Source: Thermoactinomyces daqus (GTDB taxonomy: Bacteria; Bacillota; Bacilli; Thermoactinomycetales; Thermoactinomycetaceae). Taken from it: a DNA stretch of 64,000 nucleotides. Every line of letters begins with the position of its first letter. Position 1 is the stretch's first letter. The notes under the pieces were generated by a model. That model ran no database searches. It saw only the letters and a program-made list of their open reading frames with translations, and was not told the DNA's origin. Of this stretch, positions 18,812 to 27,375 are shown piece by piece. Location of the stretch: NCBI RefSeq assembly GCF_000763315.1, contig NZ_JPST01000019.1:1-64000 (forward strand), written 5' to 3'. The position numbers and the translations under genes were made by a program.

Positions 18812-18998
18812 AGCGGTGTCATCCTTTCTCTGAAAATGATGACAAAACCGAACAGCCTTCTGGGTGAAATCCGGGATTACACGCTCCTCGAAAACAGTTC
18901 TGTATATTAATAGTAACATAATAAAAGTAATTTAGGTGAATGTTTTCATATAATTATAAAATTAGTTTCTGTTACTTATGTCAGAGGGGCACAGAAAA

Positions 18999-19026
18999 AA
19001 GCGCTTGGTTATTTGACCAAGCGCTT
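18999..19026 (-). terminator. intrinsic terminator of the small gene at 19.1 kb
   Basis: An 11-bp stem (AAGCGCTTGGT / ACCAAGCGCTT) with a 6-base loop. On the minus strand it is followed by TTTTTT. It ends transcription of the 64-residue gene upstream. Confidence 0.85.
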
Positions 19027-19091
19027 GCTTTTATCTTCTGAATTTTGGAATCATTTGACTTAATATTCATGCAAAATGCAAATTTATTAAT

Positions 19092-19286
19092 CTAATTTTC
19101 CTCGCTTGGATGTTCTCTCCATTCTTTCAGGGTATCCTTGACAATTCGCTGTACCACCGCGGCCGGGTCCAATTGATGTTGCCGGGCAATCGCCTCCAAT
19201 TGCTCAATTTCCTCTATGGTTAACCAGAAATGAAATGAGATAAAAGCATCTTCCACCAACTCTGACTGCTTCCGCCTGAAAAACAC
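19092..19286 (-). CDS. small acidic helical protein of unknown function
   Basis: The 64-residue protein begins at GTG 19286, with AAGGTGG eight bases upstream. The segment SFHFWLTIEEIEQLEAIARQHQLDPAAVVQRIVKDTLKEW reads as a short strand followed by two helices. That pattern resembles a ribbon-helix-helix DNA-binding fold, but no family is certain. It has its own terminator and lies upstream of, and divergent from, the phenylacetate operon. Confidence 0.6.
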   Translation of the reverse strand: MFFRRKQSELVEDAFISFHFWLTIEEIEQLEAIARQHQLDPAAVVQRIVKDTLKEWREHPSEEN

Positions 19287-19575
19287 GTCTCAGCCCACCT
19301 TCCGTTTGCCGGCTAATGTTGTAATTACTGTTATATTTTGATATTTACATTCGTTTTCCTGTTAACGAAACGTGAAAGGATGGGGATTTGCTGCGGGAAT
19401 TAACCGCATACTGAATGTGTCAGGGAAGAGCATCCTCAGGATGGTCATCTGCTTATTCAGCGAAAAAAACATGAAGATCTGAATTTGCTGAGGATTTCAT
19501 CTTCGGGTTGGCTGGGAGGAGATGCCTTTTTCTTATTCAAATAAAATAGCATTTATGAAAGATATAAAAGTAGCC

Positions 19576-19605
19576 TTGACAAATATTCGAAAATTCTATT
19601 AAGAT
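19576..19605 (+). promoter_or_regulatory. sigma-A promoter of the paa regulator operon
   Basis: TTGACA (19576-19581) and TAAGAT (19600-19605) are spaced by 18 bases. The downstream palindrome would cover the transcription start, fitting autorepression. Confidence 0.7.
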
Positions 19606-19611
19606 AAAAAC

Positions 19612-19627
19612 AAACAAGCGCTTGTTT
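19612..19627 (+). promoter_or_regulatory. TetR-type operator, 16-bp perfect palindrome
   Basis: AAACAAGCGCTTGTTT is a perfect inverted repeat placed directly after the -10 element and about 40 bases before the regulator start. This is the expected position for autoregulation by the TetR-family protein encoded next. The ligand is probably an acyl-CoA intermediate, by analogy with PaaR proteins. Confidence 0.8.
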
Positions 19628-19663
19628 TTGAGATTGTCTTTGCAGAAGTTGGAGAGGAATTGG

Positions 19664-20239
19664 ATGATGGCCAGAGTTGGACGGAGAGAAGAGATTTTAG
19701 CCATTGCCTGCCGGCTTTTCAGCCAAAAAGGGTATCATGGCACTACCATTCGCGATATTTCTGAGGCCTGCGGAATTCTGTCAGGCAGTTTATACGCTCA
19801 TATCAATACCAAGGAAGATTTGCTGTTTGAGATTACAGACCGGGGGGCGGAAGCGTTTTTGGGCTCCCTTGAGCCGATTGTGAAGAGCGGGAAGACTGCC
19901 TCGCAAAAACTGCGGGAAGCGGTCAAGGCGCATATGCATGTGATCGAGGCAAATCTGGAAGCAGCCACCGTGTTTTTTCATGAATGGAAAGCGCTGACCG
20001 GTGACCGGTATGAGCAAATTCGAAAAAAGCGCGATAGTTATGAGCGCTTGTGGGCAGCCATTTTGGAAGAGGGGATCAAGTCCGGGGAATTTAAGCAATT
20101 GGATGAAAAATTGGCCCGTCTGCTCGTATTGTCGGTGGCCAACTGGACTTACCAATGGTATCGCCCGGGAGGGAAACTGAAGGCGGATGAGGTTGCCGAC
20201 CGGTTTGTGGAGATGATTCTCATCGGCTTTCAGGCGTAA
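19664..20239 (+). CDS. TetR-family regulator of the phenylacetate operon (PaaR-like)
   Basis: The product is 191 residues from ATG 19664 (GGAGAGG six bases upstream). The N-terminal helix-turn-helix reads REEILAIACRLFSQKGYHGTTIRDISEACGILSGSLYAHINTKEDLLFEI, the standard TetR signature. The C-terminal domain resembles the FadR/PaaR-type acyl-CoA-sensing class (EWKALTGDRYEQI). It is the first gene of the operon, and a perfect palindrome overlaps its promoter. It probably represses the whole cluster until phenylacetyl-CoA accumulates. Regulator class is certain; the ligand is inferred. Confidence 0.88.
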   Translation: MMARVGRREEILAIACRLFSQKGYHGTTIRDISEACGILSGSLYAHINTKEDLLFEITDRGAEAFLGSLEPIVKSGKTASQKLREAVKAHMHVIEANLEAATVFFHEWKALTGDRYEQIRKKRDSYERLWAAILEEGIKSGEFKQLDEKLARLLVLSVANWTYQWYRPGGKLKADEVADRFVEMILIGFQA

Positions 20240-20257
20240 AAAAGGGGGAGAAAAAGG

Positions 20258-21187
20258 ATGGATCACCGGACCGAGGAGTTCGTGGAGCGCATCCGCCGCG
20301 GCGGGAAGGTGGAAGCGACCGACTGGATGCCGGATGAATACAGAAAGCTGTTGATCAAACTGATCCATATGCATGCGGTGAGCGAGATCATGGGGGCGTA
20401 TCCGGAAAAGGAATGGGTGCCAAAAGCACCGACGCTGCGGCGTAAACTGGCCATCATGGCCAAAGTCCAGGATGAAATGGGGCATGGCCAGTTGCTCCTG
20501 CGCGTGGTGGAAGATTTGGCTGCGCCCTTGGGCAAAACGCGTGAAGATCTCATAGCAGACATTTATACAGGGAAAGTGAAATTTCATAATGTTTTTCATA
20601 TGGAAGCGCGTACCTGGGCGGATGCCGGGGTGATCGGGTGGCTTGTCGACGGAGCCGCGATCATCAACCAGGCGGCGTTGCTGGAAACTTCTTATGCGCC
20701 TTATGCCCGTGTGTTGAAGCGGATTTGTGCCGAGGAGAGCTTTCACATGCAGCACGGTGAAAATATTATTCTGGCATTGGCGATGGGAACGAAACAGCAA
20801 CGGCAAATGCTACAAGAAGCACTCAATTACTGGTGGGAATCATTGCTCTTTTTCTTCGGGCCCAAAGAGGTGACCCCGGCAGCCGAACGCATGTTGTATT
20901 ACCGGATACGCACGAAAACGAACGAGGAGCTTCGTCAGAAATTTTTGGACAAATACGTTCCGCGGATTCAATCGCTTGGCCTCACCATTCCCGATGAACA
21001 GCTCCGCTATGATCGTGAACGGAAGGCATGGGTTTACTCTGAACCGGATTGGGACAAGTTCGGCCGGATTGTCCGGGAGAACCGGGGGCCGAAATCCAGG
21101 GAAAGAATGGAGCTGAGGCGATCCGCACACGAGGAACAGCGCTGGGTGAGAGAAGCGATGGCCAGATCCCATTTGCCGGCGGGATAA
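20258..21187 (+). CDS. paaA: 1,2-phenylacetyl-CoA epoxidase subunit PaaA (catalytic)
   Basis: The 309-residue protein is the catalytic diiron subunit. Carboxylate/His iron ligands are visible in KVQDEMGHGQLLLRVVEDL (DExxH) and ICAEESFHMQHGENIILALAMG (EExxH). The start MDHRTEEFVERIRRGGKVEATDWMPDEYRKLLIKL is typical. With PaaC and PaaB it epoxidises the aromatic ring of phenylacetyl-CoA in the cytosol. AAGGGGGAG precedes ATG 20258. It lies 18 bases after the TetR gene. Confidence 0.96.
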   Translation: MDHRTEEFVERIRRGGKVEATDWMPDEYRKLLIKLIHMHAVSEIMGAYPEKEWVPKAPTLRRKLAIMAKVQDEMGHGQLLLRVVEDLAAPLGKTREDLIADIYTGKVKFHNVFHMEARTWADAGVIGWLVDGAAIINQAALLETSYAPYARVLKRICAEESFHMQHGENIILALAMGTKQQRQMLQEALNYWWESLLFFFGPKEVTPAAERMLYYRIRTKTNEELRQKFLDKYVPRIQSLGLTIPDEQLRYDRERKAWVYSEPDWDKFGRIVRENRGPKSRERMELRRSAHEEQRWVREAMARSHLPAG

Positions 21188-21199
21188 GGAGGGCAGACA

Positions 21200-21580
21200 A
21201 TGACTGAAAAAACTTGGCAGTATGAAGAGTATGAAGTTTTTCTCCGGCGCTCGCATCAAGAACCTCAAGTCCATGTGGGAAGTTTGCTGGCTCCTTCGCC
21301 CGATGTTGCACTGATTCTGGCGCGCGAGAATTTTATGCGCCGGGATCCGGCGGTCAGCATCTGGGTGGTTCCAAGTAAACAAGTGACCGAAGCGACCGGT
21401 GAGTCCGGTTTTTTGAGCAGGGAAATGGATCGCAAATATCGCGAGGTCGCCGGTTATACAGAGAATGGCCGCTTGTGGCGGATGTTCAAAGAGAAGGCGA
21501 TTACCCTGGAAGAGATCGTGGCTTATGTCGAAGGGAGAAACCAGGAAAGTAAACGGGAAAGAAGGGCAGAACGGGGGTGA
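21200..21580 (+). CDS. paaB: 1,2-phenylacetyl-CoA epoxidase subunit PaaB
   Basis: The product is 126 residues. The conserved PaaB core is YEEYEVFLRRSHQEPQVHVGSLLAPSPDVALILARENFMRRDPAVSIWVVP. A Lys/Glu-rich tail makes it longer than the ~95-residue E. coli protein. PaaB bridges PaaAC heterodimers in the epoxidase complex and has no catalytic site. It starts 12 bases after paaA and ends 6 bases before paaC. Confidence 0.94.
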   Translation: MTEKTWQYEEYEVFLRRSHQEPQVHVGSLLAPSPDVALILARENFMRRDPAVSIWVVPSKQVTEATGESGFLSREMDRKYREVAGYTENGRLWRMFKEKAITLEEIVAYVEGRNQESKRERRAERG

Positions 21581-21586
21581 AAGCGG

Positions 21587-22381
21587 ATGAAAATGGAACA
21601 GGACACAAGGATAACGGACGGGCAAAAGTTTGAAACGGCCCTGAAATACTGGCTCGCCTGTCTGGCAGATGATGAATTGACGCTCGGGCATCGTGATTCC
21701 GAATGGCTTGGGCTTTGCCCGGATATTGAAGGGGATGTGGCGTTCAGTTCGATTGCTCAGGATGAAGTGGGACATGCCGTCTTTTATTTTGACCTGCTTC
21801 ATCAACTGGGGGAGGGGGATCCCGACCGGCTGGCGTTCAGCCGCGATCAGCACTTGCGCCGTAACGCGATTCTCCTGGAGCGGCCGAACGGGGATTGGGC
21901 TTACTCGATTCTGCGTCACTATTTTTATGACCTGTTTGATGATCTGAGGCTGCAGTCGATGGAAAGTTCCAGCTATGCTCCCCTCAGGCAGGGCACACAA
22001 AAAATCCGGCGGGAAGAGTACTATCATTTGTTGCATATGAAGACGTTGTTTTCCCGCTTGGGAAGTGCCGGCGGACAAGCAAGGGAGAGGATGGAAGAGG
22101 CGCTGCTGAAAGTGTGGCCGGATCTTGGGGATTTATTCGATTTTGGCCCTTATGAAAAAGAATTGTTGGAATTTGGCATCATTTCTCTCTCCGGCAGTGA
22201 AGTTCGCCGCCGCTGGGAAGAGCAGGTACGTGATGCGCTCTTATCAATCGGATTCGAATGGCCGGGAGAAATCCCCTCTTCCTCCAGAAGCGGCCGAAGG
22301 GGTGAACACAGTTCCGACCTGCAGCCCCTGCTGGACACGCTCTGTGAAGTGTATGCCATCGACTCCAACGCGAGATGGTGA
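21587..22381 (+). CDS. paaC: 1,2-phenylacetyl-CoA epoxidase subunit PaaC (structural)
   Basis: The 264-residue protein belongs to the ferritin-like PaaC family: LKYWLACLADDELTLGHRDSEWLGLCPDIEGDVAFSSIAQDEVGHAVFYFDLL. A DExxH-like stretch is still present, but PaaC is generally regarded as a structural partner of PaaA. The C-terminal ~60 residues are diverged and Arg/Ser-rich. An internal Met codon two residues later is also possible. Confidence 0.94.
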   Translation: MKMEQDTRITDGQKFETALKYWLACLADDELTLGHRDSEWLGLCPDIEGDVAFSSIAQDEVGHAVFYFDLLHQLGEGDPDRLAFSRDQHLRRNAILLERPNGDWAYSILRHYFYDLFDDLRLQSMESSSYAPLRQGTQKIRREEYYHLLHMKTLFSRLGSAGGQARERMEEALLKVWPDLGDLFDFGPYEKELLEFGIISLSGSEVRRRWEEQVRDALLSIGFEWPGEIPSSSRSGRRGEHSSDLQPLLDTLCEVYAIDSNARW

Positions 22382-22402
22382 GGCTGCAAGGGAGGGGAGA
22401 GC

Positions 22403-22861
22403 GTGACGGAGACGGAAGTTTGGGATGCGCTGAAAGAAGTGACGGACCCGGAGATTCCGACGGTGAGCGTTGTCGATATGGGGATGGTTAACCGGGTGAA
22501 GGTAAGCGATGGGACCGTCGAGGTGGAAATGCTGCCGACCTTTGTCGGATGCCCGGCGCTTGATCTCATTCGCAAGCAGGTGGAACAGCGGCTCTTGAAA
22601 GGCGGAATAGTGCGCGAAGTGCAAGTGACGTTTCTCTTTGACCCGCCGTGGACGAGTGACCGGATTACGGATGAGGGTAAGCAGAAACTGAAGCAGTTCG
22701 GGATCGCCCCGCCTGTGGAAGGCCCTGCTGAGCCCCCGCCTTGCCCCTATTGTGGACAGGCCGGTGCCGACGTGATCAATCTGTTCGGACCTACCGCCTG
22801 CCGTGTCATCTATTATTGCAAACGCTGTCATCAGCCGTTTGAAGGGATGAAAAAGGTGTGA
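22403..22861 (+). CDS. paaD: PaaD-like Fe-S maturation protein with C-terminal zinc ribbon
   Basis: The 152-residue protein starts with GTG 22403. The N-terminal ~95 residues form a DUF59/MIP18 domain (EVTDPEIPTVSVVDMGMVNRV, VGCPALDLIRKQVE). The tail carries CPYCGQAGAD and YYCKRCHQPF, a four-Cys zinc-ribbon typical of PaaD. It is needed for maturation of the phenylacetyl-CoA oxygenase system. It overlaps the next reading frame, so translation is coupled. A second, ribbon-less DUF59 protein lies at 32.6 kb. Confidence 0.93.
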   Translation: MTETEVWDALKEVTDPEIPTVSVVDMGMVNRVKVSDGTVEVEMLPTFVGCPALDLIRKQVEQRLLKGGIVREVQVTFLFDPPWTSDRITDEGKQKLKQFGIAPPVEGPAEPPPCPYCGQAGADVINLFGPTACRVIYYCKRCHQPFEGMKKV

Positions 22862-22875
22862 CGGGGGTGAGGGAG

Positions 22876-24198
22876 ATGTTTCAATCCGAATTTGAGGCAA
22901 TGGAGCGGACCGAACTGGAGCGGTTACAGGAGAAGCGTTTGCGTGAGATCGTGACCAGGGTTTATCATCATGTGCCGTTTTACCGGAAGCAGCTGGATGA
23001 GCGCAAACTTTCACCTGATTGTTTTCGCGGGCTGGACGATTTGCCCCGGTTGCCGTTTACCACCAAAAAGGATTTGCGTGACCATTACCCGGCGGGTTTA
23101 TTCGCGGTCGGAATGGAGGAAGTGAAACGGCTCCACGCTTCATCCGGGACAAAGGGAAAACCGACGGTTGTCGGGTATACGAGGCGAGATCTGCAAAGTT
23201 GGGCCGATGTCTGTGCCAGGGCGATCGTCGCTGCCGGCGGGAAAGAGGGAGACATTTTTCATAATGCGTATGGCTACGGATTGTTTACGGGAGGACTGGG
23301 GCTGCATCAAGGTGCGGAACGACTGGGGCAAACCGTGATCCCGGCTTCGGGCGGCAATCGCCTGCGGCAGTTAAGCATGATTTGCGACCTCAAACCCCGG
23401 GGAATTGCGGGCACTCCTTCTTTCATCCTCAGTCTGGGCGAGACATTGGCGGAAATGGGAGAAGATCCCCGGGAAACTTCGCTCGAATACGGAATTTTCG
23501 GAGCGGAGCCGTGGTCGGAGGCGATGCGTGAAAAACTGGAAGACTTATGGGGCATTCATGCCGTCGATATTTACGGCCTGTCCGAACTGACCGGCCCGGG
23601 AGTGGCGATTGAATGCTGGCAAGCAAAAGATGGTTTGCATATCGCCGAAGATCATTTTCTGGTGGAGGTGATTGATCCGGAAACGGGAGAGAGAAAGCCG
23701 GACGGGGAGATCGGCGAGCTGGTGTTCACCAGCCTGACCAAGGAAGCAATTCCGCTTCTGCGCTACCGTACCGGGGATTTGGCGGCAGTCGTGCGGGAAC
23801 CGTGCCGCTGCGGCCGGACCCATGCGCGGATGTCCCGGGTAAAAGGGCGCATTGACGATATGCTGATTATCCGCGGAGTCAATGTTTATCCGATGGAAAT
23901 TGAACCCGTGCTCATGAGGAAGTCCCACCTTGCCCCGCATTATCAATTGATCATTGAAAAGAGAGGAAGGCTGGACGAGCTGACTGTTGAGGTGGAAGTG
24001 ACGGAAGCTGTGTGGCAGCAGCTTGGACGAAATGCCGCTCACGAAAAATTAAAAGCGCTGACAAAAGAGCTTGCGTCCGAGATCAAGGATCTGCTGGGGC
24101 TTAGTATACTCGTAAAAATCCATGCGCCAAAATCCATTCCGCGCAGCGAAGGAAAAGCGGTTCGCATCATCGACCGCCGCATGACAGCCGGTTTATGA
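22876..24198 (+). CDS. paaK: phenylacetate-CoA ligase PaaK
   Basis: From ATG 22876 the product is 440 residues. It has the ANL-superfamily P-loop LHASSGTKGKPTVVGYT, the motif YGLSELTGPGVAIEC, the hinge YRTGDLA, and the PaaK C-terminal domain RVKGRIDDMLIIRGVNVYPMEIE. It activates phenylacetate with ATP and CoA, supplying the substrate of PaaABC. In-frame GTG codons at 22858 and 22867 are alternative starts, but the family N-terminus aligns with MFQSEFEAMERTELERLQ. Confidence 0.95.
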   Translation: MFQSEFEAMERTELERLQEKRLREIVTRVYHHVPFYRKQLDERKLSPDCFRGLDDLPRLPFTTKKDLRDHYPAGLFAVGMEEVKRLHASSGTKGKPTVVGYTRRDLQSWADVCARAIVAAGGKEGDIFHNAYGYGLFTGGLGLHQGAERLGQTVIPASGGNRLRQLSMICDLKPRGIAGTPSFILSLGETLAEMGEDPRETSLEYGIFGAEPWSEAMREKLEDLWGIHAVDIYGLSELTGPGVAIECWQAKDGLHIAEDHFLVEVIDPETGERKPDGEIGELVFTSLTKEAIPLLRYRTGDLAAVVREPCRCGRTHARMSRVKGRIDDMLIIRGVNVYPMEIEPVLMRKSHLAPHYQLIIEKRGRLDELTVEVEVTEAVWQQLGRNAAHEKLKALTKELASEIKDLLGLSILVKIHAPKSIPRSEGKAVRIIDRRMTAGL

Positions 24199-24238
24199 GC
24201 ACATTGCATTACGCAAAAATAAGGGGAGGATGAGATCC

Positions 24239-24556
24239 ATGGTGAAATTGGTTGCCTTGTACAAACAGCCGGAGGATAAACAAGCGTTTGATGACCACTA
24301 TTTCAATATCCATCTGCCGCTTGCGGGCAAAATGCCGGGGCTGAAAAAAGTGACGGTTACCCGTTTCAGTGAGACCCCGATGGGAACGGAGGCTCCTTTT
24401 TACCTCAAAGCGGAAATGTTTTTTGACGATAAGGAAACCCTGATGCGGGCGATGGGATCGCCGGAAGGAAAAGCGGCCGCCAAAGATGTGATGTCGTTTG
24501 CCGGCAAATTGGTCACGATGATGATTGGTGAAGAGCTGGATGGCAATGAAAAGTGA
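24239..24556 (+). CDS. EthD-family protein
   Basis: The product is 105 residues from ATG 24239, ten bases after AGGGGAGG. The ferredoxin-like EthD fold is marked by MVKLVALYKQPEDKQAFDDHYFNIHLPLAGKMPGLKKV. EthD proteins are small dimeric alpha/beta barrels linked to oxidative degradation of ethers and aromatics; catalytic function is mostly undefined. Its location between paaK and the hydroxyacyl-CoA dehydrogenase suggests a role in handling the unstable epoxide/oxepin intermediates. That role is inference. Confidence 0.88.
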   Translation: MVKLVALYKQPEDKQAFDDHYFNIHLPLAGKMPGLKKVTVTRFSETPMGTEAPFYLKAEMFFDDKETLMRAMGSPEGKAAAKDVMSFAGKLVTMMIGEELDGNEK

Positions 24557-25415
24557 AGGTCTGCGGATTCAGCGGCCGGCCGTGATCGGGGCCGGGACGA
24601 TGGGAATGGGGATTGTCGAAGTTCTGGCCGGAAACGGATTTTCGGTTCAGGTGGTGGAACTGTCGCAAGACCTCTTTAATGATGCCCTGCAAAAGATGGA
24701 CAAGCGCTTGCTCCGACGAGTGGAGAAGGGGAAGATGGCCGCGCGTGAGCGGGAGGAGATCCTCGGGCGGATTCGTTATGTACCGGCCATCAACAATCTG
24801 GATCAGGTGGATCTCGTGATTGAGGCCGTTGTCGAAAATCTCGCGGTGAAGCAGGAGGTCTTCAAGGATCTGGGTGCATGCACCTCCCCGGATACGATTC
24901 TGGCCTCCAATACTTCTTCTCTGTCGATTACGGGAATTGCCGCCAAAACGACCCGGCCGGAGCGGGTGCTCGGTCTTCATTTCTTCAATCCCGTGCCGCG
25001 GATGGCCTTGGTGGAAGTGGTCGCCGGCATGGCCACATCGCCCGCGTTGGTGGAAGCCGTGAGCGAATGGATCAGGACGCTGGGAAAAGAACCGGTCAAA
25101 GTGAAGGATGTGCCGGGATTTCTGGTCAATCGCGTGGCCCGGCCGTTTCATACGGAAGCGTACCGGATCGTGCAGGAAGGAACGGCCGGTAAAGCGCAGG
25201 TGGATCGCATCATCCGTTCGGCCGGATTTAAAATGGGCCCGTTTGAGCTTCAGGATTTGATCGGCATCGACATCAATTATGCCGCTTCCGTTTCCGTTTA
25301 CGAAGGATATTTTCACGATCCCCGCTTCCGCCCGCATTTTGTCCAGCAGCGAATGGTGGAGAGCGGAGCGCTGGGGCGCAAAACCGGAAAGGGGCACTAT
25401 TCGTATGAGTCGTAA
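24540..25415 (+). CDS. 3-hydroxyacyl-CoA dehydrogenase (PaaH-like)
   Basis: From ATG 24540 the product is 291 residues and overlaps the EthD gene by 17 bases. The NAD-binding motif is AVIGAGTMGMGIVEVL. Catalytic residues follow the family pattern: Ser in ASNTSSLSI, His in LGLHFFNPVPRMALVEVV, and GFLVNR. It should oxidise 3-hydroxyadipyl-CoA to 3-oxoadipyl-CoA in the phenylacetate pathway. The stop overlaps the start of the next gene. Confidence 0.92.
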   Translation: MAMKSEGLRIQRPAVIGAGTMGMGIVEVLAGNGFSVQVVELSQDLFNDALQKMDKRLLRRVEKGKMAAREREEILGRIRYVPAINNLDQVDLVIEAVVENLAVKQEVFKDLGACTSPDTILASNTSSLSITGIAAKTTRPERVLGLHFFNPVPRMALVEVVAGMATSPALVEAVSEWIRTLGKEPVKVKDVPGFLVNRVARPFHTEAYRIVQEGTAGKAQVDRIIRSAGFKMGPFELQDLIGIDINYAASVSVYEGYFHDPRFRPHFVQQRMVESGALGRKTGKGHYSYES

Positions 25416-26142
25416 TATAGCGGTCTTGGGAAAAGGAAGCTTGTTCACCGCGGTTTGCCGTTTTTTGCGGGAACGCGGCTTTGCGCCTCTGACGCTGGAA
25501 CAACTGGCGGATCACGATGTTTGTGCGGTTGTGGATGTGAACCCGGGAGTGGACGGGCAAAAGAGGCAGCAGTTGCAGCTGGCCGAAGCGCGGATTTCGC
25601 CGCAAACGCCGATCTACACCTCGACGCTCCACCGAACGGCGACCGAAATCGCTTCCTGGCTGTCCGTGCCGGAACGGGTCGTCGGCTTCTCACCTCTCGG
25701 ACTGGAGCAGTTTCCCGTGCTGGAAGTCGCCTGCCCTCTGCAAGCGGAAGAGGTAAAAGGTTGGGATCAACATCTTCGGCTGGCGGAGTCCTGGGGCAAA
25801 CAGGTGGAGCGGGTCGGTGATCAACCCGGCCTGGTCTTCCCGCGGATTCTTTCGCTCCTGGTTAATGAAGCTGCTTTTGCCTTGAGTGAAGGGATTTCCA
25901 GCAAAGAAGAGATCGATACGGCCATGAAAAAGGGAACCAACTTTCCTTTTGGCCCTTTGGAATGGGCGGATCGGGTCGGAATTGAGCAAATTGCCGCCGT
26001 GTTGGAGGGAATGCAGCGCGAATGGGGCGACGATCGCTACCGTCCTGCACCGTTGCTGAAGAAGATGATCTATGCTGGTTATGTGGGGATTGCGGCAGGA
26101 AGAGGTTTTTATCACTATCAGGATGCCAAGCTGGGAGGGTGA
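25405..26142 (+). CDS. second 3-hydroxyacyl-CoA dehydrogenase-like protein with degenerate NAD site
   Basis: From ATG 25405 the product is 245 residues, overlapping the previous gene by 11 bases. The N-terminal Rossmann motif is GKGSLF instead of GxGxMG, and the ASNTSS-type block is absent. The C-terminal dimerisation domain is well kept: LVNEAAFALSEGISSKEEIDTAMKKGTNFPFGPLEWAD and AGRGFYHY. It could be a non-catalytic partner of the neighbouring PaaH-like enzyme or bind acyl-CoA with a changed activity. The paralogy is seen in the sequence; the partner role is inference. Confidence 0.85.
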   Translation: MSRNIAVLGKGSLFTAVCRFLRERGFAPLTLEQLADHDVCAVVDVNPGVDGQKRQQLQLAEARISPQTPIYTSTLHRTATEIASWLSVPERVVGFSPLGLEQFPVLEVACPLQAEEVKGWDQHLRLAESWGKQVERVGDQPGLVFPRILSLLVNEAAFALSEGISSKEEIDTAMKKGTNFPFGPLEWADRVGIEQIAAVLEGMQREWGDDRYRPAPLLKKMIYAGYVGIAAGRGFYHYQDAKLGG

Positions 26143-26145
26143 ACG

Positions 26146-27354
26146 ATGCGCGAAGTGGTGATTGTCGATGCCGTCCGCACGCCGATCGGCCGTTATCTCG
26201 GAAGTTTGAGCAGAACGCGTGCGGATGATCTGGCCGCCCATGTCATCAAGGCGCTGCTTGATCGCAATCCTGGTTTGCCCCCTTCACTGGTCGAAGATGT
26301 TCTGCTCGGATGTGCCAACCAGGCGGGAGAAGATAATCGAAATGTGGCGCGCATGGCTGCATTGCTTGCAGGTTTGCCGCTGGAGGCCGGCGGGGTCACC
26401 GTCAACCGTTTGTGCGGTTCCGGTCTGGAGGCGGTCAATCAGGCCGTGGCTGCGATCGCTTTTGGAGCCGGCGATGCCATGATTGCCGGCGGCGTGGAAA
26501 ATATGAGCCGCGCCCCGTTGGTGATGCTGAAGCCGGAGACGGGGTTGGCCCGCGGGAATCAGACGCTTTTCGATACAACCCTCGGCTGGCGCTTTGTCAA
26601 CCCGAAACTGGCGGCGATGTACGATCCGGTCAGCATGGGTGAGACAGCCGAAAATGTCGCTGAAAAATACGGGATCTCGCGGGAAGAACAAGACCGGTTT
26701 GCGCTCGTCAGCCAGCAAAAAGCCCGTGCGGCATGGGAAGAGGGCAAATTTGCCGATGAAATCGTCGCGATTGAGGTAACCGAACCGGGAGGGGCAACCG
26801 TCGCATTTGCGCGGGATGAGCATCCCCGGCCGCAAACGACATTGGAAAAATTATCGCAGTTACGCCCCGCTTTTCGCCAGGGGGGAACCGTGACGGCCGG
26901 AAATGCTTCCGGGATCAATGACGGTGCTTCCGCGCTTCTTTTAATGGCCCGGGACGTGGCGGAAAGGCTCGGTCTGAAACCGATGGCAAAGGTTGTCGCG
27001 TTTGCCGTCGAGGGAACCAATCCGCTTTATATGGGCATAGGCCCGGTCGGAGCCACCCGCAAAGTGCTGAAACGGGCGGGGATCAGCGTGTCCGATCTCG
27101 ATTTGGTCGAGTTAAACGAAGCATTTGCCGCACAGTCCTTGGCTTGCATTTCTGAGTTGGGTCTTGATCCGGACAGGGTGAATGTAAACGGTGGAGCAAT
27201 TGCCTTGGGCCACCCGCTCGGAGCCAGCGGTGCACGTATTTTGACGACGCTGGTGCATGAATTGGAAAAGCGGCAGGGACGGTTTGGACTGGCTACGATG
27301 TGCATTGGCGTCGGCCAGGGAATCGCCACCCTGATCGAACGGATTGACAGCTAA
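26146..27354 (+). CDS. thiolase (probable 3-oxoadipyl-CoA thiolase)
   Basis: The 402-residue product has the thiolase active sites: nucleophile Cys in [25 protein letters not shown], His in [17 protein letters not shown], and the C-terminal Cys in CIGVGQGIA. Length is standard. In this operon it should cleave 3-oxoadipyl-CoA to succinyl-CoA and acetyl-CoA (PaaJ/PcaF role). It begins three bases after the preceding stop. Distinguishing PaaJ from a general FadA is not possible by eye. Confidence 0.93.
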   Translation: MREVVIVDAVRTPIGRYLGSLSRTRADDLAAHVIKALLDRNPGLPPSLVEDVLLGCANQAGEDNRNVARMAALLAGLPLEAGGVTVNRLCGSGLEAVNQAVAAIAFGAGDAMIAGGVENMSRAPLVMLKPETGLARGNQTLFDTTLGWRFVNPKLAAMYDPVSMGETAENVAEKYGISREEQDRFALVSQQKARAAWEEGKFADEIVAIEVTEPGGATVAFARDEHPRPQTTLEKLSQLRPAFRQGGTVTAGNASGINDGASALLLMARDVAERLGLKPMAKVVAFAVEGTNPLYMGIGPVGATRKVLKRAGISVSDLDLVELNEAFAAQSLACISELGLDPDRVNVNGGAIALGHPLGASGARILTTLVHELEKRQGRFGLATMCIGVGQGIATLIERIDS

Positions 27355-27375
27355 ACCAAAAGGAGAGGATCAGGC

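Larger units (their letters stand above)
19287..19663 (+). other. intergenic region before the paa operon
   Basis: This ~375-base stretch has no convincing gene. Its 3' part carries the sigma-A promoter and operator of the paa regulator (listed separately). The 5' part must hold the promoter of the divergent small gene. Confidence 0.6.
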
